From Eubacterium sp. UBA5416 (GTDB taxonomy: Bacteria > Bacillota > Clostridia > Lachnospirales > Lachnospiraceae): DNA of 27,003 nt. Below, piece by piece: positions 1-8,543 of the stretch (its first letter is position 1; every line of letters starts with the position of its first letter). Under the pieces are notes generated by a model, which was not told the origin of the DNA, made no database searches, and saw nothing but the letters and a program-made list of their open reading frames with translations. The DNA lies in the NCBI GenBank assembly GCA_002409525.1, contig DHNM01000064.1, positions 1 to 27,003 on the forward strand, written 5' to 3'. The position numbers and the translations under genes were made by a program.

Positions 1-44
1 TCAAGGTTCCTGTTCGTTCCTGTATGTTTCGCAGCAACTCGACT

Positions 45-73
45 ATCATATCATGTTACCTGCGGCTTGTCAA
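45..73 (-). promoter_or_regulatory. Strong sigma-A promoter (P2 of tandem pair), firing left
   Basis: On the minus strand TTGACA (68-73) and TATGAT (45-50) are separated by exactly 17 bases. It is the second of two near-consensus promoters aimed out of the left edge of the window. Nothing within the window is downstream of it, so its target gene is outside. Tandem near-consensus promoters are typical of rRNA operons in Firmicutes, but the 16S gene itself is not visible. Confidence 0.75.
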
Positions 74-149
74 GAACTTTTTTGTTCTTTTTCATCTCGG
101 TTTGAGATGTTTTGCTGTCTGCTTTGTACGTCTCGCTGACAGCTTATTT

Positions 150-232
150 ACTATACCACAATGCTTTTACATTTGTCAATATGTTTAGTCCAAAAATTAC
201 AAAAAAATACAATAAATTTTAATTTCCCTTTC
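150..232 (-). promoter_or_regulatory. Strong sigma-A promoter (P1 of tandem pair) with AT-rich upstream element
   Basis: On the minus strand TTGACA (174-179) and TATAGT (150-155) are separated by 18 bases. Immediately upstream, at about 185-230, is a run of A and T tracts resembling an UP element. Between P1 and P2 the transcript could form two small hairpins (arms 93-98/104-109 and 114-119/138-143). The design fits a stable-RNA promoter region; that function is inferred. Confidence 0.75.
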
Positions 233-235
233 TGA

Positions 236-1600
236 TTATGAAACTATAAAACGAATTGCATCACTAATGTTCCTTACCGGCACAAATTTGATCTGGCTGT
301 CTTCCTTGATTGACCTCATGCTTACCGCAGGAAGTAACACAGTCTCAAATCCCAGTTTTTTGACTTCCCGTACTCGCTGATCCGCCATATTCACCGCTCG
401 CACTTCACCGCTTAGTCCCACTTCCCCAAAGGCAACAACCTTATCATCGATAACAATATCACGATAGCTGGATACAATAGCAAGTAATATTCCCAGATCT
501 ATTGCCGGCTCGTTCATTTTGATTCCACCTGCTATATTGACATATGCATCACTCGCAGACAAATTCAAATGTGCTCTTTTCTCAAGAACAGCCATCAGCA
601 GATTGACTCTGTTGAAATCGGTTCCCGCTGTTGTTCTGCGCGGAATTCCAAAGTTACTCGGTGCAACCAGCGCCTGTATCTCGATTAAAATCGGCCTGGT
701 ACCTTCCATCGAACAAGTAACTATAGATCCAGAAGCTCCCTTAGGTTTTCCCTCAAGCATATATTCTGATGGATTTTTAACCTCTTTCAAGCCACTCTGG
801 TGCATTTCAAAGACACCTATCTCGTTTGTCGAACCAAACCGGTTCTTAACGCCTCTTAAAATTCTATATGTGGCATGCCTCTCTCCCTCAAAGTAAAGAA
901 CCGTATCTACCATATGCTCTAAAACTCTTGGGCCCGCTACATTTCCATCTTTTGTTACATGTCCGACAATAAAGACTGATATTCCCATCCCCTTAGCTAT
1001 CTGCATAAGAACACTGGTGGATTCTCTCACCTGGGATACACTTCCCGGTGCGGAGCTGATATCTTCATTATACATTGTCTGAATAGAATCGATTACGGCC
1101 GTGTCCGGTTTTTCCCTTTTTATGACTTCACGAATCACACCAAGGTTTGTCTCACAAAGCAGTTTTAACTTCTCATTAAATTCACCGATTCTCAGTGCTC
1201 TCAGTTTAATCTGATTCAATGACTCTTCTCCTGATATGTAGAGAACCTTTTTTCCGTTTTGTGACAGATTTCTGCAGACTTGAAGAAGGAGCGTTGATTT
1301 TCCAATTCCCGGATCCCCTCCAACCAGAGTCAGAGAGCCCGGGACAATTCCCCCTCCGAGAACCCTGTCCAATTCTTCTATATTTGTAGTCATCCTGCTA
1401 TCACTGGTCATGTCAACCTCTGAGAGTTTGACCGGTTTTACAGTTATTTTTGTCCTATGAGATCCCGCCGTTTTTTTCGCATCAACTACCTCTTCAACAA
1501 ATGTGTTCCATTCTCCGCACCCTGGACACTGCCCCATCCATTTTGCAGACTCATATCCACAAGTCTGGCAGAAAAACACTGATTTTGATCCTTTCGCCAT
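236..1600 (-). CDS. radA: DNA repair protein RadA
   Basis: RadA (Sms) is a RecA-like ATPase that promotes branch migration during recombinational repair. The 454-residue product has the full family layout. There is an N-terminal zinc finger with Cys11, Cys14, Cys25 and Cys28, then a RecA-type core with Walker A GGDPGIGKST at 94-103 and a Walker B strand ending in D171. The RadA-specific KNRFG motif is at 252-256, followed by a C-terminal Lon-protease-like domain. The ATG start is supported by an AGGAGG about 8 bases upstream. In Bacillus radA follows clpC directly; here degV and a small unknown gene lie between them, so the old neighbourhood is partly kept. No terminator is evident between its stop and the rRNA-like promoters at the window edge. 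The length is normal for the family. Confidence 0.97.
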   Translation of the reverse strand: MAKGSKSVFFCQTCGYESAKWMGQCPGCGEWNTFVEEVVDAKKTAGSHRTKITVKPVKLSEVDMTSDSRMTTNIEELDRVLGGGIVPGSLTLVGGDPGIGKSTLLLQVCRNLSQNGKKVLYISGEESLNQIKLRALRIGEFNEKLKLLCETNLGVIREVIKREKPDTAVIDSIQTMYNEDISSAPGSVSQVRESTSVLMQIAKGMGISVFIVGHVTKDGNVAGPRVLEHMVDTVLYFEGERHATYRILRGVKNRFGSTNEIGVFEMHQSGLKEVKNPSEYMLEGKPKGASGSIVTCSMEGTRPILIEIQALVAPSNFGIPRRTTAGTDFNRVNLLMAVLEKRAHLNLSASDAYVNIAGGIKMNEPAIDLGILLAIVSSYRDIVIDDKVVAFGEVGLSGEVRAVNMADQRVREVKKLGFETVLLPAVSMRSIKEDSQIKFVPVRNISDAIRFIVS

Positions 1601-1649
1601 TTTTTATCATCCTCCTGTATCATATAAGCGAACCGCCGGACAATTTCCT

Positions 1650-1683
1650 GGGGATTGAAACCCCGAGGGGAACTCCCTCGGGG
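1650..1683 (-). terminator. GC-rich hairpin between the 138-residue gene and radA
   Basis: The 9-base arms CCCCGAGGG (1661-1669) and CCCTCGGGG (1675-1683) form a perfect stem with a 5-base loop. In the minus direction it is followed by only three T residues (TTTC), so it would be a weak terminator that may let transcription reach radA. The GGGG/CCCC pairing of 1650-1653 with 1661-1664 is an alternative that competes for the same bases. Confidence 0.5.
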
Positions 1684-1699
1684 TTATGTAAGCTTTATA

Positions 1700-2116
1700 T
1701 CACTCTGCTCTTAAAATTTTTACTTTGATTTGCTCAGCCTGTTCCAGCTCAACACTGAAAGAGAGCTTTCCGCCAAGACCCGTAGTCATATGTCCCACAT
1801 TTGCGTTATCCAGGAGTACTTTGTACTCAGTATCATCTTCCATGCCAAGTGTGATCTGTACATCCTCATCTGCTTCGACTATAAATTCGACACCGTCGCC
1901 TGAGAATTTCATCCCCGTGACTGCCGTCCCCGGAACAGATTCATATACAAACATCCCGTTTCGTTCCAGTCTGGTAATTTCGCGAAAAGTCTTTACTTTG
2001 TAGAGATCACCTTCATACTCGAAATCAGACACCTTTGACTTCACATCTAACTTGTAATCTCCAAAACTGATCCCGCCATCCTTTTCGGTACGAATTAACT
2101 CTTTAATTACTGACAT
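1700..2116 (-). CDS. Conserved small protein of unknown function (138 aa)
   Basis: I do not recognise a function. From memory, similar proteins of about 140 residues are common in Lachnospiraceae and are sometimes labelled 'endosialidase'; nothing visible here supports that enzyme activity. The protein is soluble and acidic, with no signal peptide, membrane segment or cysteine. Alternating hydrophobic and charged residues suggest a mostly beta-strand fold. The end of the chain (GGKLSFSVEL followed by a short basic tail) looks like a small beta-sandwich repeat. The start is a good ATG with an AGGAGG about 8 bases upstream. It stands alone, with 170 bases to degV upstream and a GC hairpin downstream. 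A 14-base AT palindrome (2204-2217) lies upstream and contains a TATAAT on the minus strand, a possible -10. Confidence 0.85.
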   Translation of the reverse strand: MSVIKELIRTEKDGGISFGDYKLDVKSKVSDFEYEGDLYKVKTFREITRLERNGMFVYESVPGTAVTGMKFSGDGVEFIVEADEDVQITLGMEDDTEYKVLLDNANVGHMTTGLGGKLSFSVELEQAEQIKVKILRAE

Positions 2117-2203
2117 TCTAAGGTCCTCCTGCTAATATTTTCGATCAATAGGTACAGCTTTATTTATCTGTCGTAACTCTCGTGTTACATTCTTAAGATA
2201 TTA

Positions 2204-2217
2204 CTATTATATAATAG
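2204..2217. promoter_or_regulatory. AT-rich 14-base palindrome upstream of the 138-residue gene
   Basis: CTATTATATAATAG is a perfect palindrome about 90 bases upstream of the start at 2116. On the minus strand it contains TATAAT (2206-2211), but no good -35 sits at 16-18 bases. It may be a -10 region, an operator, or just an AT-rich stretch. Confidence 0.3.
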
Positions 2218-2286
2218 CCCTTTGTTTTTTACCAGACAATTATTAAGTTTATTCCATTTTCAATCAAATAAATTCCCTGAAACAGG

Positions 2287-3198
2287 TTATCGTCTATTCC
2301 ATTTTTTTATTATGCCAATGCCCAGCGGATGAGGTCCGGTATGCACTCCGATCGTAGCACCAATCTGCCTGATTGGAAGCTCCTCTTCCGAAAGTCCATA
2401 TCCACTGCCTGCCAGACGCTCTAGCACATGGTTTCTATATTTCACAGCTTCCTGTCGGTCATATCCGAATCCAACAGTCAGCGAATAATCATATATATTT
2501 TTATTGTCCTCTTTTAAATAATGAATCAAAAGGTCAATGGTCCTATCAATGGTCTTTTTTCTGCCTCTGCCAGCCGCCGAAGGAAATATTTCTCCTTCTT
2601 TCAGCGTGATAACCGGACGGATGCCTAAAACAGACCCCGCAATAGCGGTCACCTTTCCGATCCTTCCTCCATGTCTCAGATATTCCATGTTACCGACGGT
2701 AAAAAAGATTCGTCCGGTTGATCTGATCTTTTCAAGGTTCTTAAGTGTCGCCTCATAAGAAACACCGGCATCTCTCATCTCGGATGCCTCCAAAACCATC
2801 AGCCCCTGCAGAACGGTGTTTACCATAGAATCCATCACTGTAATTTTAGCATCCGGATTCTTCTCCAGAACATAGCGTCTGGCATTATTCGCTGACTGCA
2901 GAGAACCGCTGAATTTGCTGGTAATACAGATGCAGATGACGGGAACAGAATCTTTCACATAGGGCATAAACACATCCACATAGTCCTGCACCGATGGCAT
3001 GGAAGACTTGGGAAAAACATTTGGATCGTCAATCATCTGCTGATAAAAAGATCTTACCTTAATATCACTCCCCTCTTTTAAATATTTTTTTTCGTCAAAC
3101 GAAACATAGAACGGTACAATGTCTACATTTCTTTCCTCTGCCATCTCTTCTGAAAAGTCACAGGAACCATCGCTGATCACTTGATACTGTTTATGCAT
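2287..3198 (-). CDS. DegV family fatty-acid-binding protein
   Basis: DegV/FakB proteins bind a fatty acid and present it to the kinase FakA for phosphorylation, feeding exogenous fatty acids into phospholipid synthesis. The 303-residue length is typical (about 280-300). Family marks are SDGSCD at 9-14, the KSSMPS loop at 64-69, TSKFSGSLQSA at 93-103, and later the LRHGGRIGK and GIRPVI stretches that surround the lipid pocket. The ATG is preceded by GAGAGG. The gene starts only 17 bases after the clpC stop, so it is the last gene of the coaBC-to-degV cluster. No fakA is visible here, and many genomes carry several degV copies, so the exact ligand is open. Confidence 0.93.
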   Translation of the reverse strand: MHKQYQVISDGSCDFSEEMAEERNVDIVPFYVSFDEKKYLKEGSDIKVRSFYQQMIDDPNVFPKSSMPSVQDYVDVFMPYVKDSVPVICICITSKFSGSLQSANNARRYVLEKNPDAKITVMDSMVNTVLQGLMVLEASEMRDAGVSYEATLKNLEKIRSTGRIFFTVGNMEYLRHGGRIGKVTAIAGSVLGIRPVITLKEGEIFPSAAGRGRKKTIDRTIDLLIHYLKEDNKNIYDYSLTVGFGYDRQEAVKYRNHVLERLAGSGYGLSEEELPIRQIGATIGVHTGPHPLGIGIIKKWNRR

Positions 3199-3215
3199 AT
3201 AGAAAATACCTCTCT

Positions 3216-5690
3216 CTACTTTTTGGATATTTTTTTCTCGGGAACAGCTCCTTTAATGGCAATTTCTTTTTTGCTCATGCCAATATTTACGATATCACCT
3301 TTGTTTACATGTCCTAAAAGGATCTCTTCTGCGAGAGGATCTTCAATCTTATTTTGTATTGCTCTTTTAAGTGGTCTGGCACCGTATTTGCTGTCAAAAC
3401 TAGAGTCAATCAAATGTTCCTTTGCCTTTTCGCTGACTTTCAATTCTATATTCATCTGCCCCCGGCAGCGTCCTTTCAGGTCTTTCAGAAGAATATTGAC
3501 GATTTTCTTCATATTTTCTTTACTCAGCGCATGGAAAACAATAATATCATCGATGCGATTGAGAAATTCAGGTTTGAACATCCGTTTCACCTCGTCCATA
3601 ACCTGGCCTTTCATATGCTCGTAATCTTCCCTGTCATCTGCTCCGGCTCCGAAACCAAGTCTCTTAGGCTCTGTGATAAGCGAAGCGCCTGCATTCGAAG
3701 TCATGATAATACAAGTTTCTTTAAAGTCTACTTTTCTGCCCTGTGAATCTGTGATATGGCCATCATCCAGCACTTGAAGCAATATATTAAATACATCCGG
3801 GTGTGCCTTTTCGATCTCATCCAGTAATATAACGCTGTAGGGATTCTGACGTACTTTTTCGGACAGCTGCCCGCCTTCTTCATAGCCCACATAGCCCGGC
3901 GGGGAACCGATCAGTTTCGAAACGCTGTGTTTCTCCATATATTCCGACATATCGATCCGGATCATCGCGTCCTCTGTCCCGAATACTGCCTCAGCCAGAG
4001 CTTTGGACAGCTCTGTCTTTCCAACGCCTGTAGGGCCCAGGAACAGGAACGAACCTATCGGACGATTCGGATCTTTTAACCCTGTTCTTCCACGCCTGAT
4101 TGCTTTGGCAACCGCACTTACAGCCTGTTCCTGCCCGACAACCCTTTTGTGAAGAACACTCTCAAGACGTGCCAGACGTTTGCTCTCTCCTTCTTCTATT
4201 TTTTGAACCGGAATCTTTGTCCAGCCCGATATTACCTCTGCGATTTCTTCCTCCGTTACCATCTGTTTCTTCTTTGTCTGACGACGTTCGTGTTTTTTTC
4301 TGGCTGTTTGAAGAGATTTTTCTACCTCTTCCTGCTGTTTCTGACTTTCTTTCGCCTTCTCAAAATCGCCTGATTTTATTGCAATTTCCTTATTCAGAAT
4401 AATCTCTTTTAATTCTTTCTCATCTTCCTGAATCTCCACGGGCATTTTATAGCTGCCAAGCTGAACCCTGGCCGAAGCCTCATCGATCAAATCAATCGCT
4501 TTATCCGGCAGGAAACGGTCATTAATGTAGCGTTCACTCATTTTTACCGCTGCCTCTAACGCATCATCCGTAATTTCGACCCCATGATGTTTCTCGTAAT
4601 ATGGCCTGAGCCCCTTTAATATGTCAAGTGCCTGTTCTGTCGTAGGTTCATCCACCATGACAGGCTGAAAGCGTCTCTCAAGCGCAGCATCTTTCTCAAT
4701 ATATTTTCTGTATTCCTGAATAGTCGTTGCCCCGATCAGCTGTATCTCTCCTCGTGACAGAGAAGGTTTCAAGATGTTAGAGGCATCTAGAGCTCCCTCA
4801 GCTCCCCCGGCTCCTATAATCGTATGAAGCTCATCGATAAAAAGGAGAATATTGCTGTTGTCCATGACTTCTTTCACTACTTTTTTTATTCGTTCTTCAA
4901 ATTCTCCCCGATACTTGCTGCCCGCGACCATTCCTGACAGATCAAGCACAACTACTCTCTTTTGTTTCATGGCATCTGGCACAAGACCCCATACAACCCT
5001 CTGGGCCAGTCCTTCTGCTATTGCCGTCTTTCCCACTCCGGGCTCACCAATCAGACATGGGTTATTCTTCGTACGCCTGCAAAGGATCTGAATTACACGG
5101 TCAATTTCCTGTTCTCTTCCCACAACAGGATCCAATTTTCCCTGCTTTGCCATCTCATTCAGATCTCTGCTATACTGATCCAGCGTAGGTGTTGACGAAG
5201 CCATGTTTTCATCCGTCGATTCTCTTCGAAAATCATCTCGAGATATGTTATCCTCTTCCCCCATTGCCGTCATAAGCGTCAGATACACCTTCTGTATATT
5301 CACACCCATGGTATACAAAAGTCGTGTAGCTACACAATCCGTATCCTTTAGCAGGGCGATTAAGATATGTTCTGTTCCTATGCCATCACTATGAAAACGT
5401 TCTGCCTCTGTTCCAGCATGTTCAAGTATTTGTTTTACTCTTGGAGTATAACCCGGCTGTTCTTCAATGGCAGTCTCTCCAATAGGTGTAATCAGTCTGT
5501 CAATCAAAGTCAGGAGGCGTTGTTCTTCCACATTGAACTCCTTTAAAACTATGCCTGCCGTACCCTGGGAAGTACTCAAAAGTCCTAAAAGAAGATGCTC
5601 TGTGCCTATATAGTTGTGATTGCACGCTTTGGCTTTTTTCACCGCCAGATTAAGAGCTTTCTTCGCCTGTTTCGTATATATATCCTTCAT
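3216..5690 (-). CDS. clpC: ATP-dependent Clp protease ATP-binding subunit ClpC
   Basis: ClpC is an HSP100 unfoldase that feeds substrates to ClpP. The 824 residues contain, in order, the double Clp-N repeat (1-145) and AAA module 1 with Walker A GEPGVGKT at 215-222 and Walker B LLFIDELH at 282-289. A coiled middle domain with a UVR-like segment (about 420-470) follows. AAA module 2 has Walker A GPTGVGKT at 552-559, the GYVGYEEGG pore region at 599-607 and Walker B VILLDEIE at 620-627. The middle domain and length mark it as ClpC rather than ClpA, ClpB or ClpE. The start has an AAAGGCGGG binding site. It begins 24 bases after coaX, inside a CoA-pathway gene run, and lacks the ctsR-mcsA-mcsB genes that normally precede it. 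How ClpC is regulated or gets its adaptor here cannot be told from the window. Confidence 0.97.
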   Translation of the reverse strand: MKDIYTKQAKKALNLAVKKAKACNHNYIGTEHLLLGLLSTSQGTAGIVLKEFNVEEQRLLTLIDRLITPIGETAIEEQPGYTPRVKQILEHAGTEAERFHSDGIGTEHILIALLKDTDCVATRLLYTMGVNIQKVYLTLMTAMGEEDNISRDDFRRESTDENMASSTPTLDQYSRDLNEMAKQGKLDPVVGREQEIDRVIQILCRRTKNNPCLIGEPGVGKTAIAEGLAQRVVWGLVPDAMKQKRVVVLDLSGMVAGSKYRGEFEERIKKVVKEVMDNSNILLFIDELHTIIGAGGAEGALDASNILKPSLSRGEIQLIGATTIQEYRKYIEKDAALERRFQPVMVDEPTTEQALDILKGLRPYYEKHHGVEITDDALEAAVKMSERYINDRFLPDKAIDLIDEASARVQLGSYKMPVEIQEDEKELKEIILNKEIAIKSGDFEKAKESQKQQEEVEKSLQTARKKHERRQTKKKQMVTEEEIAEVISGWTKIPVQKIEEGESKRLARLESVLHKRVVGQEQAVSAVAKAIRRGRTGLKDPNRPIGSFLFLGPTGVGKTELSKALAEAVFGTEDAMIRIDMSEYMEKHSVSKLIGSPPGYVGYEEGGQLSEKVRQNPYSVILLDEIEKAHPDVFNILLQVLDDGHITDSQGRKVDFKETCIIMTSNAGASLITEPKRLGFGAGADDREDYEHMKGQVMDEVKRMFKPEFLNRIDDIIVFHALSKENMKKIVNILLKDLKGRCRGQMNIELKVSEKAKEHLIDSSFDSKYGARPLKRAIQNKIEDPLAEEILLGHVNKGDIVNIGMSKKEIAIKGAVPEKKISKK

Positions 5691-5714
5691 TCAATCCCGC
5701 CTTTCATCGGCTTA

Positions 5715-6479
5715 TTATCTATTTTTATTGTATATAATCTGGAGCCCTTTCAGCAGCAGATTATTATCTACAATGATTTTTTTCCGGCACAGGGGAACAA
5801 TATAGGCTGCAAGGCCGCCGGTTGCAACAACTGTGCAAGGTTCCTTTAACTCGCCCTCTATCCGGTCAATCAATCCGTCGATCGCAGCTGCATTTCCATA
5901 TAAAGCACCACTTTGCATACATTCAATGGTATTGCTCCCGATCAGTTTTTTTGGCATATCAAAACTGATCTGCTGCAGCTGAGCAGCATTGGTGACCAGT
6001 GAATCTGTTGCAGTCCTGATTCCGGGAAGTATCATGCCGCCGATATAACTCTTCGTATGATCAACTACGCTTACTGTTGTCGCTGTTCCCATATCTATGA
6101 TGATCAGTGGCACCGGATGATCTGCCATTGCCGCGACAGCATCCACAACAAGATCACTGCCCAGCTGTGCCGGCTGATCCATTACAATATTAAGTCCTGT
6201 CTTAAGTCCCGGGCCGACCACCTTTGGTGTCCGGTCAATAAGCTTTTTCATAGCTTTTCGGACTACTTCTGTAATCTGAGGGACCACGGATGATATGATT
6301 GCCCCGTCAATTTTGAGAGGCTGAATATCATATATTTCCAGTACATTCTTTATATCAATTGCATACTCCAGTTCTGTTCTTCTTCTGTCGGTCGACAATC
6401 TTTCCTCAAAAAATATCTTATCGCCTTCAATGCATCCGACAACTATATTTGTGTTGCCAATATCGATCACCAGCAGCAT
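5715..6479 (-). CDS. coaX: Type III pantothenate kinase
   Basis: CoaX phosphorylates pantothenate, the first step of CoA synthesis, and unlike type I enzymes is not feedback-inhibited by CoA in characterised members. The 254-residue length matches the family. Motifs of the ASKHA fold are all present: the phosphate loop DIGNTN at 6-11, GSDLVVDAVAA at 107-117 with the catalytic Asp109, DMGTATT at 129-135 and GGMILPG at 147-153. The start is set by AGGAGG about 10 bases before the ATG at 6479. It shares the minus-strand cluster with coaBC and an ECF transporter, so uptake, kinase and later CoA steps are encoded together. Confidence 0.95.
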   Translation of the reverse strand: MLLVIDIGNTNIVVGCIEGDKIFFEERLSTDRRRTELEYAIDIKNVLEIYDIQPLKIDGAIISSVVPQITEVVRKAMKKLIDRTPKVVGPGLKTGLNIVMDQPAQLGSDLVVDAVAAMADHPVPLIIIDMGTATTVSVVDHTKSYIGGMILPGIRTATDSLVTNAAQLQQISFDMPKKLIGSNTIECMQSGALYGNAAAIDGLIDRIEGELKEPCTVVATGGLAAYIVPLCRKKIIVDNNLLLKGLQIIYNKNR

Positions 6480-6572
6480 CGTCTATGCATGCCTCCTTCT
6501 CATAAGTATTCTTTTGTAATCTATGTGATACTGCGGATTCCTGCTCATCTTATGTTCCGTTATACACAAATA

Positions 6573-7214
6573 TCACAAGTTTGATCTTACTCGTTTGTTC
6601 ATCAATACTCTTCCAATGACCGCTACCAGCACACCGGATATGATCGCCTCCGGAATTCCATTGATTCCTATAATTGACAGAATAAAGCGGTAAGCTCCCA
6701 CAGCAGCAATATTATTTGCCGCAGCGTACTGATCTCCGAAAAAAATAAAGATCATGTTCATAACTAACAGTGTATTCGTAAGTGAACCGGTTACCCCCGC
6801 AGAAACAAGCGCTGCAAAACTGCCTTTTTTTCTATGTCCGGCAGCTTTTTTAATCGCTTTGTAGACATAACAGGGAACTACTCCTGTCAGGATTCTTGGA
6901 AGAAAACAGATTATAATACTTGGTACTCCACCCTCTACACCGCCCAGACTATAGAACGGGGTAAACACAAATGAAGTTACTGTTGGATTTATTGTGTTAT
7001 TGATGAAACTGGTCATTCCGAATATTCCACCTAAAATCGCCCCTTTTCCCGGACCGAGCATCAGTGATGCCAGGATCACAGGTACCTGAATAATTGTTGC
7101 ACGGGTAAATCCCAGTGGAATATATCCCAGAAACGGTGTGAATGCCATAATGATGATCAGGGCTGCAAATAATGCAGTCGTGACCATGCCGCTTACCTTT
7201 GTTTGATTTTTCAT
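6573..7214 (-). CDS. ECF transporter S component, probably for pantothenate
   Basis: This is the substrate-binding membrane subunit (S component) of an energy-coupling-factor transporter. S components share general EcfA1/A2/T modules usually encoded elsewhere; none is in the window. The protein is about 213 residues with five or six hydrophobic segments. It has the pattern of the ECF_trnsprt family: an opening TALFAALIIIMAF helix, then IPLG, then the LGPGKGAILGGIFG and FINNTINPT stretches. An upstream in-frame ATG (7256) would add 14 hydrophilic residues. The chosen start at 7214 has a well-placed AAGGAGAGG and the upstream one does not. Its position between coaBC and coaX makes pantothenate the most likely substrate (a PanT-like role), but this rests on context, not on binding residues. 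Confidence 0.85.
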   Translation of the reverse strand: MKNQTKVSGMVTTALFAALIIIMAFTPFLGYIPLGFTRATIIQVPVILASLMLGPGKGAILGGIFGMTSFINNTINPTVTSFVFTPFYSLGGVEGGVPSIIICFLPRILTGVVPCYVYKAIKKAAGHRKKGSFAALVSAGVTGSLTNTLLVMNMIFIFFGDQYAAANNIAAVGAYRFILSIIGINGIPEAIISGVLVAVIGRVLMNKRVRSNL

Positions 7215-7261
7215 ATGTTGCCTCTCCTTGTTATCATTCCCGCTTACGGGATACAATACAA

Positions 7262-8464
7262 TTATTTCGCAGATCGAACTTTTAGCATGATCGCGTCCAG
7301 AAGCTGATCTGCAACGTCATTTTTTGACATAAGAGGGAGTTCTGTAATCTGCTCTCTGGTAATCAGCCTCACTACATTCGTATCTGTGCCAAAACCCGCC
7401 CCAGTGTCTTTTAAATTGTTAGCCACAATCATATCCAGATGTTTCTTTCTCAGTTTTTCCTGTGAATGTTCAACCACCTGTTCTGTCTCCATCGAAAAGC
7501 CACAGAGAAACTGACCAGTATGCTTATGTTTCCCTAAATATCCTAAAATATCTTCTGTACGTTCCAGTTTCAGGGATAAATCCGAGTCGGTCTTTTTGAC
7601 TTTTTCATCACTGACATTTAAAGGCTTATAGTCAGCCACTGCTGCTGCCTTAATGACAATGTCGGTATCTTCATAATGATCCCGGACTGCCTCAAACATT
7701 TCCTGAGCAGTTGTAACAGAAAGTTTTGTAACTCCCATCGGAGTCTCCAATTCTACAGGTCCTGATATAAGTGTCACGTCAGCGCCGCGAAATGCCGCCA
7801 TACGTGCAATAGCATAACCCATCTTTCCCGTAGAATGATTTGTCAGATATCGAACCGGATCAATCGATTCCCGGGTCGGCCCTGCAGTGACCAGGATTCT
7901 CTTTTCCGCAAGGTCTTTCTCTTTTTCAATTGCAAATTCAATATTTTCCAGAAGTACCTCTGGATCGGGCATCTTCCCCGCACCTACATCTCCGCATGCC
8001 AGATATCCACTTGAAGGATCTATAATTTTATACCCATACGTTTTCAATTTATTCAAATTGTCCCGAAGAATTGGGTTATTGTACATCCTGGTGTTCATGG
8101 CCGGTGAAATAAGTTTCACACATTCGCATGCCATAACCGTGGTAGTCAGCATGTCATCCGCAATTCCTCCTGCAAGTTTTCCAATCACATTGGCAGTCGC
8201 CGGCGCGATCAAAACAATATCGGCTTTTTTTGCAAGTGCCACATGTTCTACGTTAAATTGGAAATTGCGGTCAAAGGTATCCACCAGGCATTTTGTTCCG
8301 GTAAGGGTTTCAAAGGTAATTGGATTAATAAAATTAAGTGCATGCTCTGTCATGAGGACATGAACTTCTGCCTGCTGTTTAACCAGCATACTGGCAAGAT
8401 CTGCCGCCTTATATGCAGCTATAGAACCGGTCACCCCGAGAATAACCGTTTTTCCTTTCAGCAT
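7262..8464 (-). CDS. coaBC: Bifunctional phosphopantothenoylcysteine decarboxylase / phosphopantothenate-cysteine ligase
   Basis: This enzyme joins cysteine to phosphopantothenate (CoaB) and decarboxylates the product (CoaC), giving phosphopantetheine for CoA. In the 400-residue chain the N-terminal flavoprotein half shows GVTGSIAAYK at 10-19, the active-site His74, PAMN at 121-124 and the catalytic Cys157 in GYLACG. The C-terminal CoaB half begins near 188 with RILVTAGPT and carries the ligase motif KAAAVADYK at 272-280. The ATG at 8464 has CAGGAGG just upstream. It is the first gene of the cluster that continues with the ECF protein, coaX, clpC and degV. The upstream hairpin at 8490-8534 ends the preceding unit, so a promoter for coaBC must lie close by, though I could not place it with confidence. 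Confidence 0.97.
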   Translation of the reverse strand: MLKGKTVILGVTGSIAAYKAADLASMLVKQQAEVHVLMTEHALNFINPITFETLTGTKCLVDTFDRNFQFNVEHVALAKKADIVLIAPATANVIGKLAGGIADDMLTTTVMACECVKLISPAMNTRMYNNPILRDNLNKLKTYGYKIIDPSSGYLACGDVGAGKMPDPEVLLENIEFAIEKEKDLAEKRILVTAGPTRESIDPVRYLTNHSTGKMGYAIARMAAFRGADVTLISGPVELETPMGVTKLSVTTAQEMFEAVRDHYEDTDIVIKAAAVADYKPLNVSDEKVKKTDSDLSLKLERTEDILGYLGKHKHTGQFLCGFSMETEQVVEHSQEKLRKKHLDMIVANNLKDTGAGFGTDTNVVRLITREQITELPLMSKNDVADQLLDAIMLKVRSAK

Positions 8465-8483
8465 CTGATGCCTCCTGTATTGT

Positions 8484-8534
8484 TATAAAAACCTCCAAAC
8501 TCTGTGACATCCGATTCACATCAGTTTGAAGGTT
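8484..8534 (-). terminator. Terminator after the SEC-C gene
   Basis: A long imperfect hairpin pairs 8490-8506 with 8517-8534 (AACCT/AGGTT, CAAACT/AGTTTG and TGTG/CACA separated by mismatches). On the minus strand it is followed by TTTTTATAA. It starts 9 bases after the stop codon of the SEC-C gene and precedes coaBC. Confidence 0.75.
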
Positions 8535-8543
8535 CATCATCAA

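Noticed and set aside
6524..6577. TGTGATA/TATCACA inverted repeat between the ECF and coaX genes
   Set aside because: The arms are 40 bases apart, one lies at the end of the ECF gene, and the sequence is simple enough to occur by chance.
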